Below are positions 8,242 through 14,883 of a stretch of 44,156 bases of DNA, piece by piece. The notes under the pieces were generated by a model. That model worked only from the letters and a program-made list of their open reading frames with translations, made no database searches and was not told the origin of the DNA. This DNA is from an uncultured Lachnospiraceae bacterium (lineage in GTDB: Bacteria; Bacillota; Clostridia; Lachnospirales; Lachnospiraceae). The translations under genes and the position numbers were made by a program. How positions within the stretch are numbered: position 1 is the stretch's first letter; each line of letters opens with the position of its first letter. The stretch is taken from positions 1 through 44,156 of the forward strand of contig CALWRQ010000008.1 of NCBI GenBank assembly GCA_944383965.1, read 5' to 3'.

Positions 8242-9248
8242 CTCTGTTCCATTGCGGAAATGAACCGGGCGCGGTTCCTGTCTGTAGCAACAACAGCCTG
8301 ATAGAGAGATTCATTTGTCAGGTTTTCTTCTTCCAGAACAGTGCTGAAGCCCTGTTTTTCAAAAGACTTTGCATTTAATATCTGATCGCCTCTGCTGGCG
8401 GCAGCAGAAAGCGGAATGAGGATATTGGGCTTCCGGAGAGCGAGAATTTCACAGATGGAATTGGCGCCCGCTCTGGAGACAATGATATCAGCAGCCGCAA
8501 ACAGATGCTTCAGAGGCTCATCTACGTATTCGTACTGAACATATCCGGGAGTGCCGGCCAGACTCTGGTCCACGTTCCCCTTTCCGCAGATATGTATTAC
8601 CTGGTAGCCGGACAGGAGCTTGGGAAGAATTTCACGCACGGCAGTATTTACGGTAACGGAACCCAGACTTCCGCCGATTACCAGAATGACCGGACGGTTT
8701 GCGGAAAGGCCTGCGTAGTTCAGACCGGAAAGCCGGTCGCCTTCCAGAAGTTCCCGACGGATGGGAGAACCGGTCAGAACAGCTTTTTCCCTGGGCAGGT
8801 ATTTTAAGGTTTCGGGGAAATTACAGCATACTTTTCTGGCTGACGGAATGCAGATTTTATTTGCCAGACCGGGAGTCATATCCGATTCGTGGATAATGAC
8901 GGGGATTTTATAATGCTTTGCAGCCAGGACCACCGGAACGGCTACAAAGCCGCCCTTGGAAAAAACCACATCAGGTCTGTAGCTCTTCATAATTTTAAGC
9001 GCTTCCCCGTATCCCTTCAGAACACGGAAGGGATCTGAAAAGTTTTTCAGATCGAAGTAACGGCGAAGCTTTCCTGAGGAGATGCCGTGATAGGGAATGC
9101 CGGCATTTTCAATCAGCTTCTTTTCAATACCCTGATAAGAACCGATGTATTGGATCTCAAATCCTTTCGCCTGAAGGGAAGGGATCAGAGCAAGGTTCGG
9201 AGTGACGTGCCCGGCTGTACCGCCGCCGGTCAGAATGATTTTTTTCAT
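8181..9248 (-). CDS. murG: MurG, lipid II-forming N-acetylglucosaminyltransferase
   Basis: A 355-residue GT28 glycosyltransferase that adds GlcNAc from UDP-GlcNAc to lipid I to make lipid II on the inner face of the membrane. The N-terminus MKKIILTGGGTAGHVTPNLA is the GGGTGGH-type donor loop (here GGGTAGH). FSKGGFVAVPVVLAA, HESDMTPGLANK and VIGGSLGSVTVN are further MurG blocks, and SRAGANSICEILAL holds the UDP-GlcNAc-binding segment. It stands alone, without mraY, murD or ftsW, so it is outside a dcw cluster. The start follows GGAGGTAAC. The 3' end overlaps the sigma gene on the opposite strand. Confidence 0.93.
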   Translation of the reverse strand: MKKIILTGGGTAGHVTPNLALIPSLQAKGFEIQYIGSYQGIEKKLIENAGIPYHGISSGKLRRYFDLKNFSDPFRVLKGYGEALKIMKSYRPDVVFSKGGFVAVPVVLAAKHYKIPVIIHESDMTPGLANKICIPSARKVCCNFPETLKYLPREKAVLTGSPIRRELLEGDRLSGLNYAGLSANRPVILVIGGSLGSVTVNTAVREILPKLLSGYQVIHICGKGNVDQSLAGTPGYVQYEYVDEPLKHLFAAADIIVSRAGANSICEILALRKPNILIPLSAAASRGDQILNAKSFEKQGFSTVLEEENLTNESLYQAVVATDRNRARFISAMEQSQLSNAVETIVSLIESCSAD

Positions 9249-9287
9249 AAAGTTACCTCCACAGCAATTCGGGATTTCTTTCTTACT

Positions 9288-9318
9288 ACTATACTACCCA
9301 TAAGATATGAAAAGTCAA
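9288..9318 (-). promoter_or_regulatory. Likely murG promoter
   Basis: Read on the minus strand, TTGACT at 9318-9313 is followed by TAGTAT (16 bp spacing) or TATAGT (19 bp spacing) near 9296-9288. Neither spacing is ideal, so the exact -10 is uncertain. The -35 box overlaps one arm of an inverted repeat at 9315-9341. Confidence 0.45.
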
Positions 9319-9341
9319 CCCTTTCAAAAAAGGGAAGTTGA
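9315..9341. repeat. Inverted repeat between murG and the anti-sigma-like gene
   Basis: TCAA plus CCCTTT (9315-9324) pairs with AAAGGG (9329-9334) and TTGA (9338-9341), with three unpaired bases on one side. It overlaps the murG -35 and lies just before the divergent gene, so it could be an operator or a leader hairpin. Confidence 0.45.
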
Positions 9342-9355
9342 GGATAATTGGCAGA

Positions 9356-10210
9356 ATGAGGTGTTTTTTGGACAGCAAGCAAAGCAATGAGCAGCGGAAG
9401 GACCGCCTGACTGAAGAAATAAAAGCCGCCTACGGCTTTTCCGACGAACAGCTGATACGGGAAATGGACGATGCCATTGCTCATCCGGATACCTCGCCGG
9501 AGCTTCAGGCTCCTGAGAATGAGTTCCAGCTGATCATGAAAAAAGTGGAGGAAATGATGAAAAGAGCAGAACGGCAGGCGACTCCCAGAATTTCAGGAGT
9601 TGCGGGATTTACCGGAACCTTTCCGCCTGCACGCCGCAGAAGAAAGAAAATGACCCGTATGCTGCTGGTTGCAGCGCTGCTGGGAGTGATTGGCGTAGGT
9701 GGGGTGGTGAGTATAGGAAGAAGCAGGATCCAGTATAGGGAAGTTGAATGGAATGGAATGAGCACTGGCATTGCATGGAATAATGTAAAAACAGTAGAGG
9801 AAGTAGATAGTAATCTTGAAAGAGCTTATGAACAGATCAGTGAAAAACTGCAGATACCGGTAGTAGGACTTAAATATGTTCCTTATAGAATGAAATTTAC
9901 AGATATTGCATTTATAGAACAGGGAGCTGTAATAAGCTTTGACTATAATGGCTATATAGTGCATTTATCGGAGCTCAGCAGTTTTTCTGAAAATGCTAAT
10001 ATGCATGGGTCTGACAGATTAAGATATGATGAAAAGTATCATAGGATATTGGATGAAACTATCATTTTTTGCAGAAATGAATTAGACAATGGTAAAACAG
10101 AGTTTGGCGCAGAAATTACGACAGATATGGCATATTACTATTTAAGCGGCGTGATGGAAGAAAATGAGTTTAAAAAGATGGTTGAAGGCTTATATTTTTA
10201 TCAGAAATAG
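9356..10210 (+). CDS. Anti-sigma-like single-pass membrane protein, compositionally chimeric
   Basis: A 284-residue protein with a cytoplasmic N-terminal half (1-95; acidic segment EEIKAAYGFSDEQLIREMDD, then a basic RRRRKK stretch), one membrane helix (about residues 98-118, MLLVAALLGVIGVGGVV) and an outer domain of about 165 residues with no family I can name. The arrangement matches membrane anti-sigma factors, and an ECF-like sigma gene lies 1.1 kb upstream, but this is inference. The DNA changes from GC-rich to clearly AT-rich shortly after the membrane helix (near 9720), as if the outer domain had been exchanged. The start is uncertain: the ATG at 9356 is used here; a TTG at 9338 is also in frame. 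Confidence 0.65.
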   Translation: MRCFLDSKQSNEQRKDRLTEEIKAAYGFSDEQLIREMDDAIAHPDTSPELQAPENEFQLIMKKVEEMMKRAERQATPRISGVAGFTGTFPPARRRRKKMTRMLLVAALLGVIGVGGVVSIGRSRIQYREVEWNGMSTGIAWNNVKTVEEVDSNLERAYEQISEKLQIPVVGLKYVPYRMKFTDIAFIEQGAVISFDYNGYIVHLSELSSFSENANMHGSDRLRYDEKYHRILDETIIFCRNELDNGKTEFGAEITTDMAYYYLSGVMEENEFKKMVEGLYFYQK

Positions 10211-10222
10211 GGGGATAATTAT

Positions 10223-10699
10223 ATGAATAAACTGGTTAAAAGTATTTTAGTGGCTGGATTGATGGTAATTTTAGTAACGATGCCGGTCTTTGCTATGTCT
10301 TCATCCAATGGGCTGGAATCTGACCAGCAACAGTCTGTTGTGAAAATTTATGATAGGAGAGGAAACTGGATTGCGGATGGTCTTTTGACAATAACTAATC
10401 TCAGAAACGGTAAAATAGGAATTGATATGTCAACCTTTTGCCATGTGAATGTAGATGAAATTCAAATGGAAATATCGGTGGAAAAACATAATGGAAGTAG
10501 TTGGGAGCAGGTTGATTATCTTACATACAATTTTTATCCTACTAATGGGAAACTTTCGCAAGCTACTGTTGATACAGAAAGGGCCTGTCCGGAGCTTAAT
10601 AAGGAATATCGCTTAGTAGGCTGGCATACAGTCTTTGTAGGAAGCGGATCCGAATCGTTGAAAACCAATACAGCTGGTCTTGTTATTACAAACCGTTAA
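10223..10699 (+). CDS. Small secreted protein of unknown function
   Basis: A 158-residue protein with a classical signal peptide: MNKLVKSILVAGLMVILV then TMPVFA, with cleavage likely after VFA near residue 24. The mature part is predicted beta-rich (IADGLLTITNLRNGKIGID; VNVDEIQMEISVEKHN) and has two Cys, one at FCHVNV and one at RACPEL. It resembles small Lachnospiraceae secreted proteins of the DUF6147 kind, but I am not certain. It lies 12 bp after the anti-sigma-like gene with an AGGGGGGA ribosome site, so it is probably its operon partner. The gene is AT-rich, unlike the rest of the window. Confidence 0.7.
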   Translation: MNKLVKSILVAGLMVILVTMPVFAMSSSNGLESDQQQSVVKIYDRRGNWIADGLLTITNLRNGKIGIDMSTFCHVNVDEIQMEISVEKHNGSSWEQVDYLTYNFYPTNGKLSQATVDTERACPELNKEYRLVGWHTVFVGSGSESLKTNTAGLVITNR

Positions 10700-10713
10700 T
10701 ATTTAAGAACAAA

Positions 10714-10751
10714 CCCAGAACTGCCGCAAGCCTGCGGCAGCTCTGTCTGGG
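10714..10751 (+). terminator. Long hairpin after the secreted-protein gene
   Basis: CTGCCGCA (10721-10728) and TGCGGCAG (10733-10740) form a perfect 8-bp stem with a four-base loop. An outer stem of CCCAGA (10714-10719) and TCTGGG (10746-10751) extends it. No long T-tract follows directly, but a second hairpin with a T-run begins next to it. Confidence 0.6.
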
Positions 10752-10765
10752 GGCCGTTGCAAAAT
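10750..10765 (+). repeat. IS left terminal inverted repeat
   Basis: GGGGCCGTTGCAAAAT. It matches the reverse complement of the right end (12319-12334) at 12 of 16 positions; the inner GCAAAAT is identical. Confidence 0.6.
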
Positions 10766-10807
10766 AGATAAGAGATGATTATCTATGGAGTAGCGGCTCT
10801 GTTTTTA
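10753..10807 (+). terminator. Second terminator-like hairpin inside the IS left end
   Basis: ATAGATAA (10764-10771) pairs perfectly with TTATCTAT (10779-10786). An outer GCCG/CGGC pair (10753-10756 with 10794-10797) closes it, and TCTGTTTTT follows. It overlaps the left terminal repeat of the IS, so it may shield the element from outside transcription. Confidence 0.5.
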
Positions 10808-10862
10808 TGCTCAGAAAATAGAAAACGTATTCCGAAGGGTCCGTAATCCATGGTATAAAAAT

Positions 10863-12070
10863 ATGACCAATAAATTAAAATACCACAAGAATTATACCGA
10901 ATTCGGTGAAGTTTATCAACTAGTGTTGCCATTAATTAGAAGGATTGGTTCCTGATGAGACTTAAGCTCGACTGCTGAGTCACCAACTGGAGGGATTGGA
11001 TTACAGCTTGCTGTATCAGGCTTACTCGGCCAAAGGCAGAAATCCGGCAGGTGGACCCAAAGTCCATGTTTAAGATCCTGACTTATGCGTATTCTCAAAA
11101 CATTTATTTAGCCAGAAAGATTGAAACAGCATGCAGACGCGATATGAACTTTATGTGGCTGCTTGCCGGACAAAAAGCGCCGGATTACAGCACCATCGCC
11201 CATTTTCGAAATGGTTTTCTGGCAGATGCCTGTGAAAATCTTTTTTATCAGATGGTCAGCCGCCTGGGAGCAGGCGGAGAATTATCAAAAGAAACCGTAA
11301 TTATCGACGGGACAAAATTGGAAGCCAATGCCAATAAATATACATTTGTCTGTAAAAAATCGGTGGAAAAATGGGAAACAAAGATGTATGAGCGGATTCA
11401 GGAGGTAGTCTGTCTTCTGAACCAGGATTATATCTGTGGCTTCTATATCGGAGAGGAAAGTCGTACTCGTGATTTGCAGGAAATCTACTGCTGTCTGGAA
11501 GAGAGATGCTGGATAGATAGGACGTTTTTTGTACATGGAAGAGGAAAACTCAAAAGCTTGAATCAAAGATATTTGGAACTGTTTCTTCGGTTTCTGGAAC
11601 GCCAGACGATCTATGACTGGCATATAGCCAGTTTCCAGGGTCGGAATAATTACTGTAATACAGATCTGGATGCCACTTTTATGCACATGAAAGATGATCA
11701 TATGAGGAATGCTCAGCTGAAATCGGGATATGACGTCTAGATCGCAGCGGACAGTGAATACATTGTGTCAGCTGAGATTTTTAAGGATTAGAACGATGTG
11801 TGGACGCTGGTACCGTTTCTGAAACACATGGAAGCAACCCCGGGTATCGATATCCAGTGTGACTGCGGATTCTGGATATGAAAGAGAAGAGGCTTATGAA
11901 TATCTGAAAAGCCAGGGACAGATCCCGTAAATCAAACCGCAGACCTACGAAAAATGGAAAAAGAGAAGCTTTATGAAAGACATTAAGAAGATTTGGAATA
12001 TGACCAGATGACATTAGTAGAATATATCGACTCATTTATGGGTGAGCCGGTAAGAAAAAAGAGGAAATAA
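10863..12070 (+). pseudogene. IS1182-family transposase, multiply disrupted
   Basis: The reading order is recoverable across frames. An N-terminal piece from the ATG at 10863 stops at TGA 10953. The frame then shifts into the conserved region with YQAYSAKGRNPAGGPKSMFKIL and the long open part at 11051-11740 (ARKIETACRRDMNFMWLL, then VIIDGTKLEANANKYTF with the first catalytic Asp), ending in a TAG at 11738. Further pieces carry VTADSGYEREEAYEYL and, at the end, VEYIDSFMGEPVRKKRK with a stop at 12068-12070. These are IS1182 transposase blocks in the right order. At least three stops or frame changes make it inactive. Confidence 0.88.
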
Positions 12071-12111
12071 ATCTCTTGGAGAAGTAGTAGGAAGTCAAAG
12101 CAAACCGGTAA

Positions 12112-12240
12112 GCCCTTATGGGGCTGGCAGGTAGAAAGTAGCACTGAGATGCCCTTTTAAGGACATCTGAGAATGTGATGCAGCTGGTAGACTTTCAGTG
12201 CGCTTTCCCGGCATAAGCAGGTAAAAGGCCCTTATGGGGC
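12112..12240 (+). other. Structured, repeat-bounded segment in the IS 3' region
   Basis: GCCCTTATGGGGC occurs at 12112-12124 and again at 12228-12240; each copy is itself a small hairpin (GCCC/GGGC). Between them, GCACTGA (12141-12147) pairs perfectly with TCAGTGC (12195-12201), and inside that loop AGATG-C-CCTT (12147-12156) pairs with AAGG-A-CATCT (12159-12168). No gene is visible. It could be a structured RNA, a transposon-end structure, or two relics of stem-loops. Confidence 0.5.
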
Positions 12241-12318
12241 CAGAACAAACCGCAGGCTAAACTGGTGGTTGTGATTATTGTAACGAGCGGAAGTGCTACT
12301 CAGCCATTTAATTTGATG

Positions 12319-12334
12319 ATTTTGCGACACTCCC
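12319..12334 (-). repeat. IS right terminal inverted repeat
   Basis: ATTTTGCGACACTCCC on the plus strand; its reverse complement matches the left end at 12 of 16 positions. It marks the right limit of the IS. Confidence 0.6.
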
Positions 12335-12370
12335 TTTTTTCAGCAAAAATAAAGGCTGTATCATAAACAG

Positions 12371-12399
12371 TAGAAATTTCCTTCCACTTTATATATAAT
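12371..12399 (+). promoter_or_regulatory. Probable promoter for the traX-tatD-rsmA unit
   Basis: A perfect TATAAT at 12394-12399 inside an AT-rich run, with TAGAAA 17 bp upstream at 12371-12376 as a weak -35. It lies 55 bp before the TraX-like start. The rest of 12335-12453 shows nothing else clear except the AGAAAGGAGAG ribosome site near 12438-12448. Confidence 0.5.
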
Positions 12400-12453
12400 A
12401 ATGAAATACAGCAGCTCAGCAAATATTCATATCTGCAGAAAGGAGAGCCGGGA

Positions 12454-13164
12454 ATGTCACAGCGAACAGCAATAAAAACAGCGGGGCTGACAGGAGCCCA
12501 GCTGAAAGTGACGGCTATGGTGATCATGCTGATTGACCATTGCGCAGTAGCTCTGGTATCTCCCATGGCGGCAGCGGAACCGCTCTGGAGCGTTCTGTAT
12601 CTTGCCATGAGGACTGTGGGAAGGCTGGCATTTCCCCTCTACTGCTTTCTGCTGACAGAAGGGTTTGTCCATACCCGGAACAGAAGAAAATATCTTTCCA
12701 GACTGATTCTGTTTGCAGTGATTTCTGAAGTTCCCTTTGATCTGATCCTGTTCGGCAGGATGTTTGATCTGGATGGACAGAATGTTTTTTTCACTCTTTC
12801 CATAGCGCTGGCGGCGATATGGGGATTGGAAGGATATGGAAGAAATACCCTGGCCTGCGCAGCTGTTACGGCGGCAGGAGGAACGGCAGCGTATATTCTG
12901 CGCAGCGACTATGGCTTTGCCGGAGTGCTGCTGACAGTGCTGCTCTATCTGTTCCGGAATGACTGGGGCAGGAGAAGAATAGGGGCAATTCTGGCGGGAA
13001 TTGCCATTTATCCTAATTTTATGTGCATTCCTTTTCTGGGTTTTCTGCCCCTTGTGGAGCGTTATAATGGAAAAAGAGGGATGAGGCTGGGTCTCTGGGC
13101 CTACTGGTTTTACCCGGCTCACCTGCTTATTCTGAAAGGATTGCAGATGCTGTTATTTTATTGA
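12454..13164 (+). CDS. TraX family membrane protein
   Basis: A 236-residue polytopic membrane protein. The family features are an N-terminal GAQLKVTAMVIMLIDHCAV segment, RTVGRLAFPLYCFLLTEGF in the middle and WAYWFYPAHLLIL near the end. TraX of the F plasmid is needed for N-acetylation of pilin, and the family is related to membrane acyltransferases. Chromosomal copies in Clostridia are common and are not tied to conjugation genes, and no conjugation genes are visible here. The substrate is unknown. It is separated by only 13 bp from tatD and probably forms an operon with it and rsmA. Confidence 0.85.
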   Translation: MSQRTAIKTAGLTGAQLKVTAMVIMLIDHCAVALVSPMAAAEPLWSVLYLAMRTVGRLAFPLYCFLLTEGFVHTRNRRKYLSRLILFAVISEVPFDLILFGRMFDLDGQNVFFTLSIALAAIWGLEGYGRNTLACAAVTAAGGTAAYILRSDYGFAGVLLTVLLYLFRNDWGRRRIGAILAGIAIYPNFMCIPFLGFLPLVERYNGKRGMRLGLWAYWFYPAHLLILKGLQMLLFY

Positions 13165-13177
13165 TTTGGAGGAACAC

Positions 13178-13951
13178 ATGATTTTTGATACACATGCTCA
13201 TTATGATGATGAGGCGTTTGAAGGAGACAGAGAGGAGCTGCTGTCCGGCCTTCAGGAGAACGGGATTGAAGCAGCAGTGAATGTAAGTGCCAGCATGGAG
13301 GGCGTGGAGCGGACACTGGAACTGATCCGGAAATGGCCCTGTCTGTATGGGGCAGTAGGCGTCCATCCCAACGAGACGGGAGAACTGAATGAGGAAAAGA
13401 TCAGCCGTCTGAAAGAAGCTTCCCGGGAACCGAAGGTGGTGGCGGTCGGAGAGATCGGTCTGGATTATTACTGGGACCAGCCAGAGAGAGAGGTTCAGAA
13501 GCGGTGGTTTATCCGCCAGCTGGAGCTGGCCAGGGAGGTGAAGCTCCCGGTGATCATCCACAGCAGAGACGCGGCGAAGGATACGCTGGATATTATGAAG
13601 GAACAGAAGGCGGGGGAGATCGGCGGAGTGATTCACTGTTTCTCCTACGGAACAGAAATGGCCAGGGAGTATCTGAATATGGGATTTTTCATCGGGATCG
13701 GAGGAGTGCTCACTTTCCGTAATGGGAAAAAACTGAAAGAAGTGGCGGCTTTCGTTCCCATGGACCGGATCGTGCTGGAGACGGATTGTCCCTACCTTTC
13801 TCCGGTTCCGAACCGGGGCAAGAGAAACTCTTCCCTGAATCTTCCTTATGTGGTGGCTGAACTGGCCCGGATCAGAGAAATATCGGAAGAAGAGGTGATA
13901 CAGATCACCAGTCAGAATGCCAGACGGCTGTACCGTCTGAGAGAGCAGTAG
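13178..13951 (+). CDS. tatD: TatD family metal-dependent deoxyribonuclease
   Basis: A 257-residue TIM-barrel hydrolase. Metal ligands are visible: FDTHAHYDD at the N-terminus, the GEIGLDYYWD Glu, PVIIHSRDA, GVIHCFSYG and LETDCPYLSP with the final Asp. TatD enzymes are magnesium-dependent 3'-5' DNases of the cytoplasm. The start is the ATG at 13178, correctly placed after TTGGAGG; an in-frame TTG at 13166 overlaps the ribosome site. It is followed 9 bp later by rsmA. In many Firmicutes rnmV lies between these two genes; here it is absent. Confidence 0.93.
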   Translation: MIFDTHAHYDDEAFEGDREELLSGLQENGIEAAVNVSASMEGVERTLELIRKWPCLYGAVGVHPNETGELNEEKISRLKEASREPKVVAVGEIGLDYYWDQPEREVQKRWFIRQLELAREVKLPVIIHSRDAAKDTLDIMKEQKAGEIGGVIHCFSYGTEMAREYLNMGFFIGIGGVLTFRNGKKLKEVAAFVPMDRIVLETDCPYLSPVPNRGKRNSSLNLPYVVAELARIREISEEEVIQITSQNARRLYRLREQ

Positions 13952-13960
13952 GAGAATGCA

Positions 13961-14818
13961 ATGGCAAATTTAGGAATTCCCAAGAATACCATAGAAGTAA
14001 TACAGAAGTACGGGTTTGCGTTTCAGAAGAAGTTCGGCCAGAATTTCCTTGTGGATACTCATGTACTGGAAAAAATCATCCTGGCGGCCGGACTGACCGC
14101 AGAGGATATGGTGCTGGAGATCGGTCCCGGAATCGGAACCATGACTCAGTATCTGGCAGAAAACGCCGGACGGGTAGTGGCTGTGGAGATTGATGACAAC
14201 CTGATTCCCATCCTGAAGGACACGCTGAAGGAATATGACAATGTAACGGTTCTCAATGAGGATATACTGAAGGTGGATATCAGGGCTCTGGCAGAAGAAT
14301 ATAACGGCGGAAGGCCGATCAAGGTAGTGGCCAATCTGCCGTATTATATTACCACTCCCATTATTATGGGACTGTTTGAAAGCGGAGTGCCCATAGACAA
14401 CATTACGGTCATGGTGCAGAAAGAGGTGGCGGAACGGATGCAGGCAGGGCCGGGAACGAAGGATTACGGTGCGCTTTCCCTGGCGGTCCAGTACTATGCC
14501 GAGCCTTATATCGTGGCAAATGTGCCTCCGAACTGCTTCATTCCCAGACCGAATGTGGGTTCTGCGGTGATCCGCCTGACCAGGCACAAGGAGATGCCGG
14601 TGAAGGTGAAGGACGAAAAGCTGCTGTTTGCACTGATCCGTGCATCTTTCAATCAGAGGCGGAAAACCCTGCAGAACGGCCTGAACAATTCTCCCGAACT
14701 GTTCTTTTCCAAGGAGGAAATCGCGGCAGCCATTGAGAAGCTGGGACTGCCGCCGGCAGTACGGGGAGAGGCGCTGACGCTGGAACAGTTTGCCGCACTG
14801 GCAGATCTGCTGGGATAA
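13961..14818 (+). CDS. rsmA: RsmA (KsgA), 16S rRNA adenine dimethyltransferase
   Basis: A 285-residue SAM-dependent methyltransferase that dimethylates the two adjacent adenines (A1518, A1519) of 16S rRNA late in 30S assembly. Motifs: KKFGQNFLVD at about 24-33, the SAM loop VLEIGPGIGTMTQYL, the acidic end of strand 2 (VAVEID), and the catalytic NLPYYITTPI. The C-terminal helical domain includes ASFNQRRKTLQN. Its length is normal. It lies 9 bp after tatD and shares its transcript. Confidence 0.96.
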   Translation: MANLGIPKNTIEVIQKYGFAFQKKFGQNFLVDTHVLEKIILAAGLTAEDMVLEIGPGIGTMTQYLAENAGRVVAVEIDDNLIPILKDTLKEYDNVTVLNEDILKVDIRALAEEYNGGRPIKVVANLPYYITTPIIMGLFESGVPIDNITVMVQKEVAERMQAGPGTKDYGALSLAVQYYAEPYIVANVPPNCFIPRPNVGSAVIRLTRHKEMPVKVKDEKLLFALIRASFNQRRKTLQNGLNNSPELFFSKEEIAAAIEKLGLPPAVRGEALTLEQFAALADLLG

Positions 14819-14883
14819 GGCCGGAAAAGAATGATGGACTGCTTCGCGGGGCAAGCTAAAGCCTGCCGGAAAGGAGATGGCAT

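Larger units (their letters stand above)
10750..12334 (+). mobile_element. Decayed IS1182-family insertion sequence
   Basis: About 1.59 kb, the normal size for IS1182-family elements. It is bounded by imperfect inverted repeats (10750-10765 and 12319-12334, 12 of 16 positions matching, with GCAAAAT identical). It contains a transposase gene broken by several stops and frame changes, and a folded, repeat-rich 3' segment. It cannot move by itself. I could not identify a clear target-site duplication. It sits in the AT-rich island, between the secreted-protein gene and the TraX-like gene. Confidence 0.75.

Noticed and set aside
12454..13164. TraX as evidence of a conjugative element
   Set aside because: No relaxase, coupling protein, integrase or mating-pore gene is nearby, and chromosomal TraX homologues are common in Clostridia.
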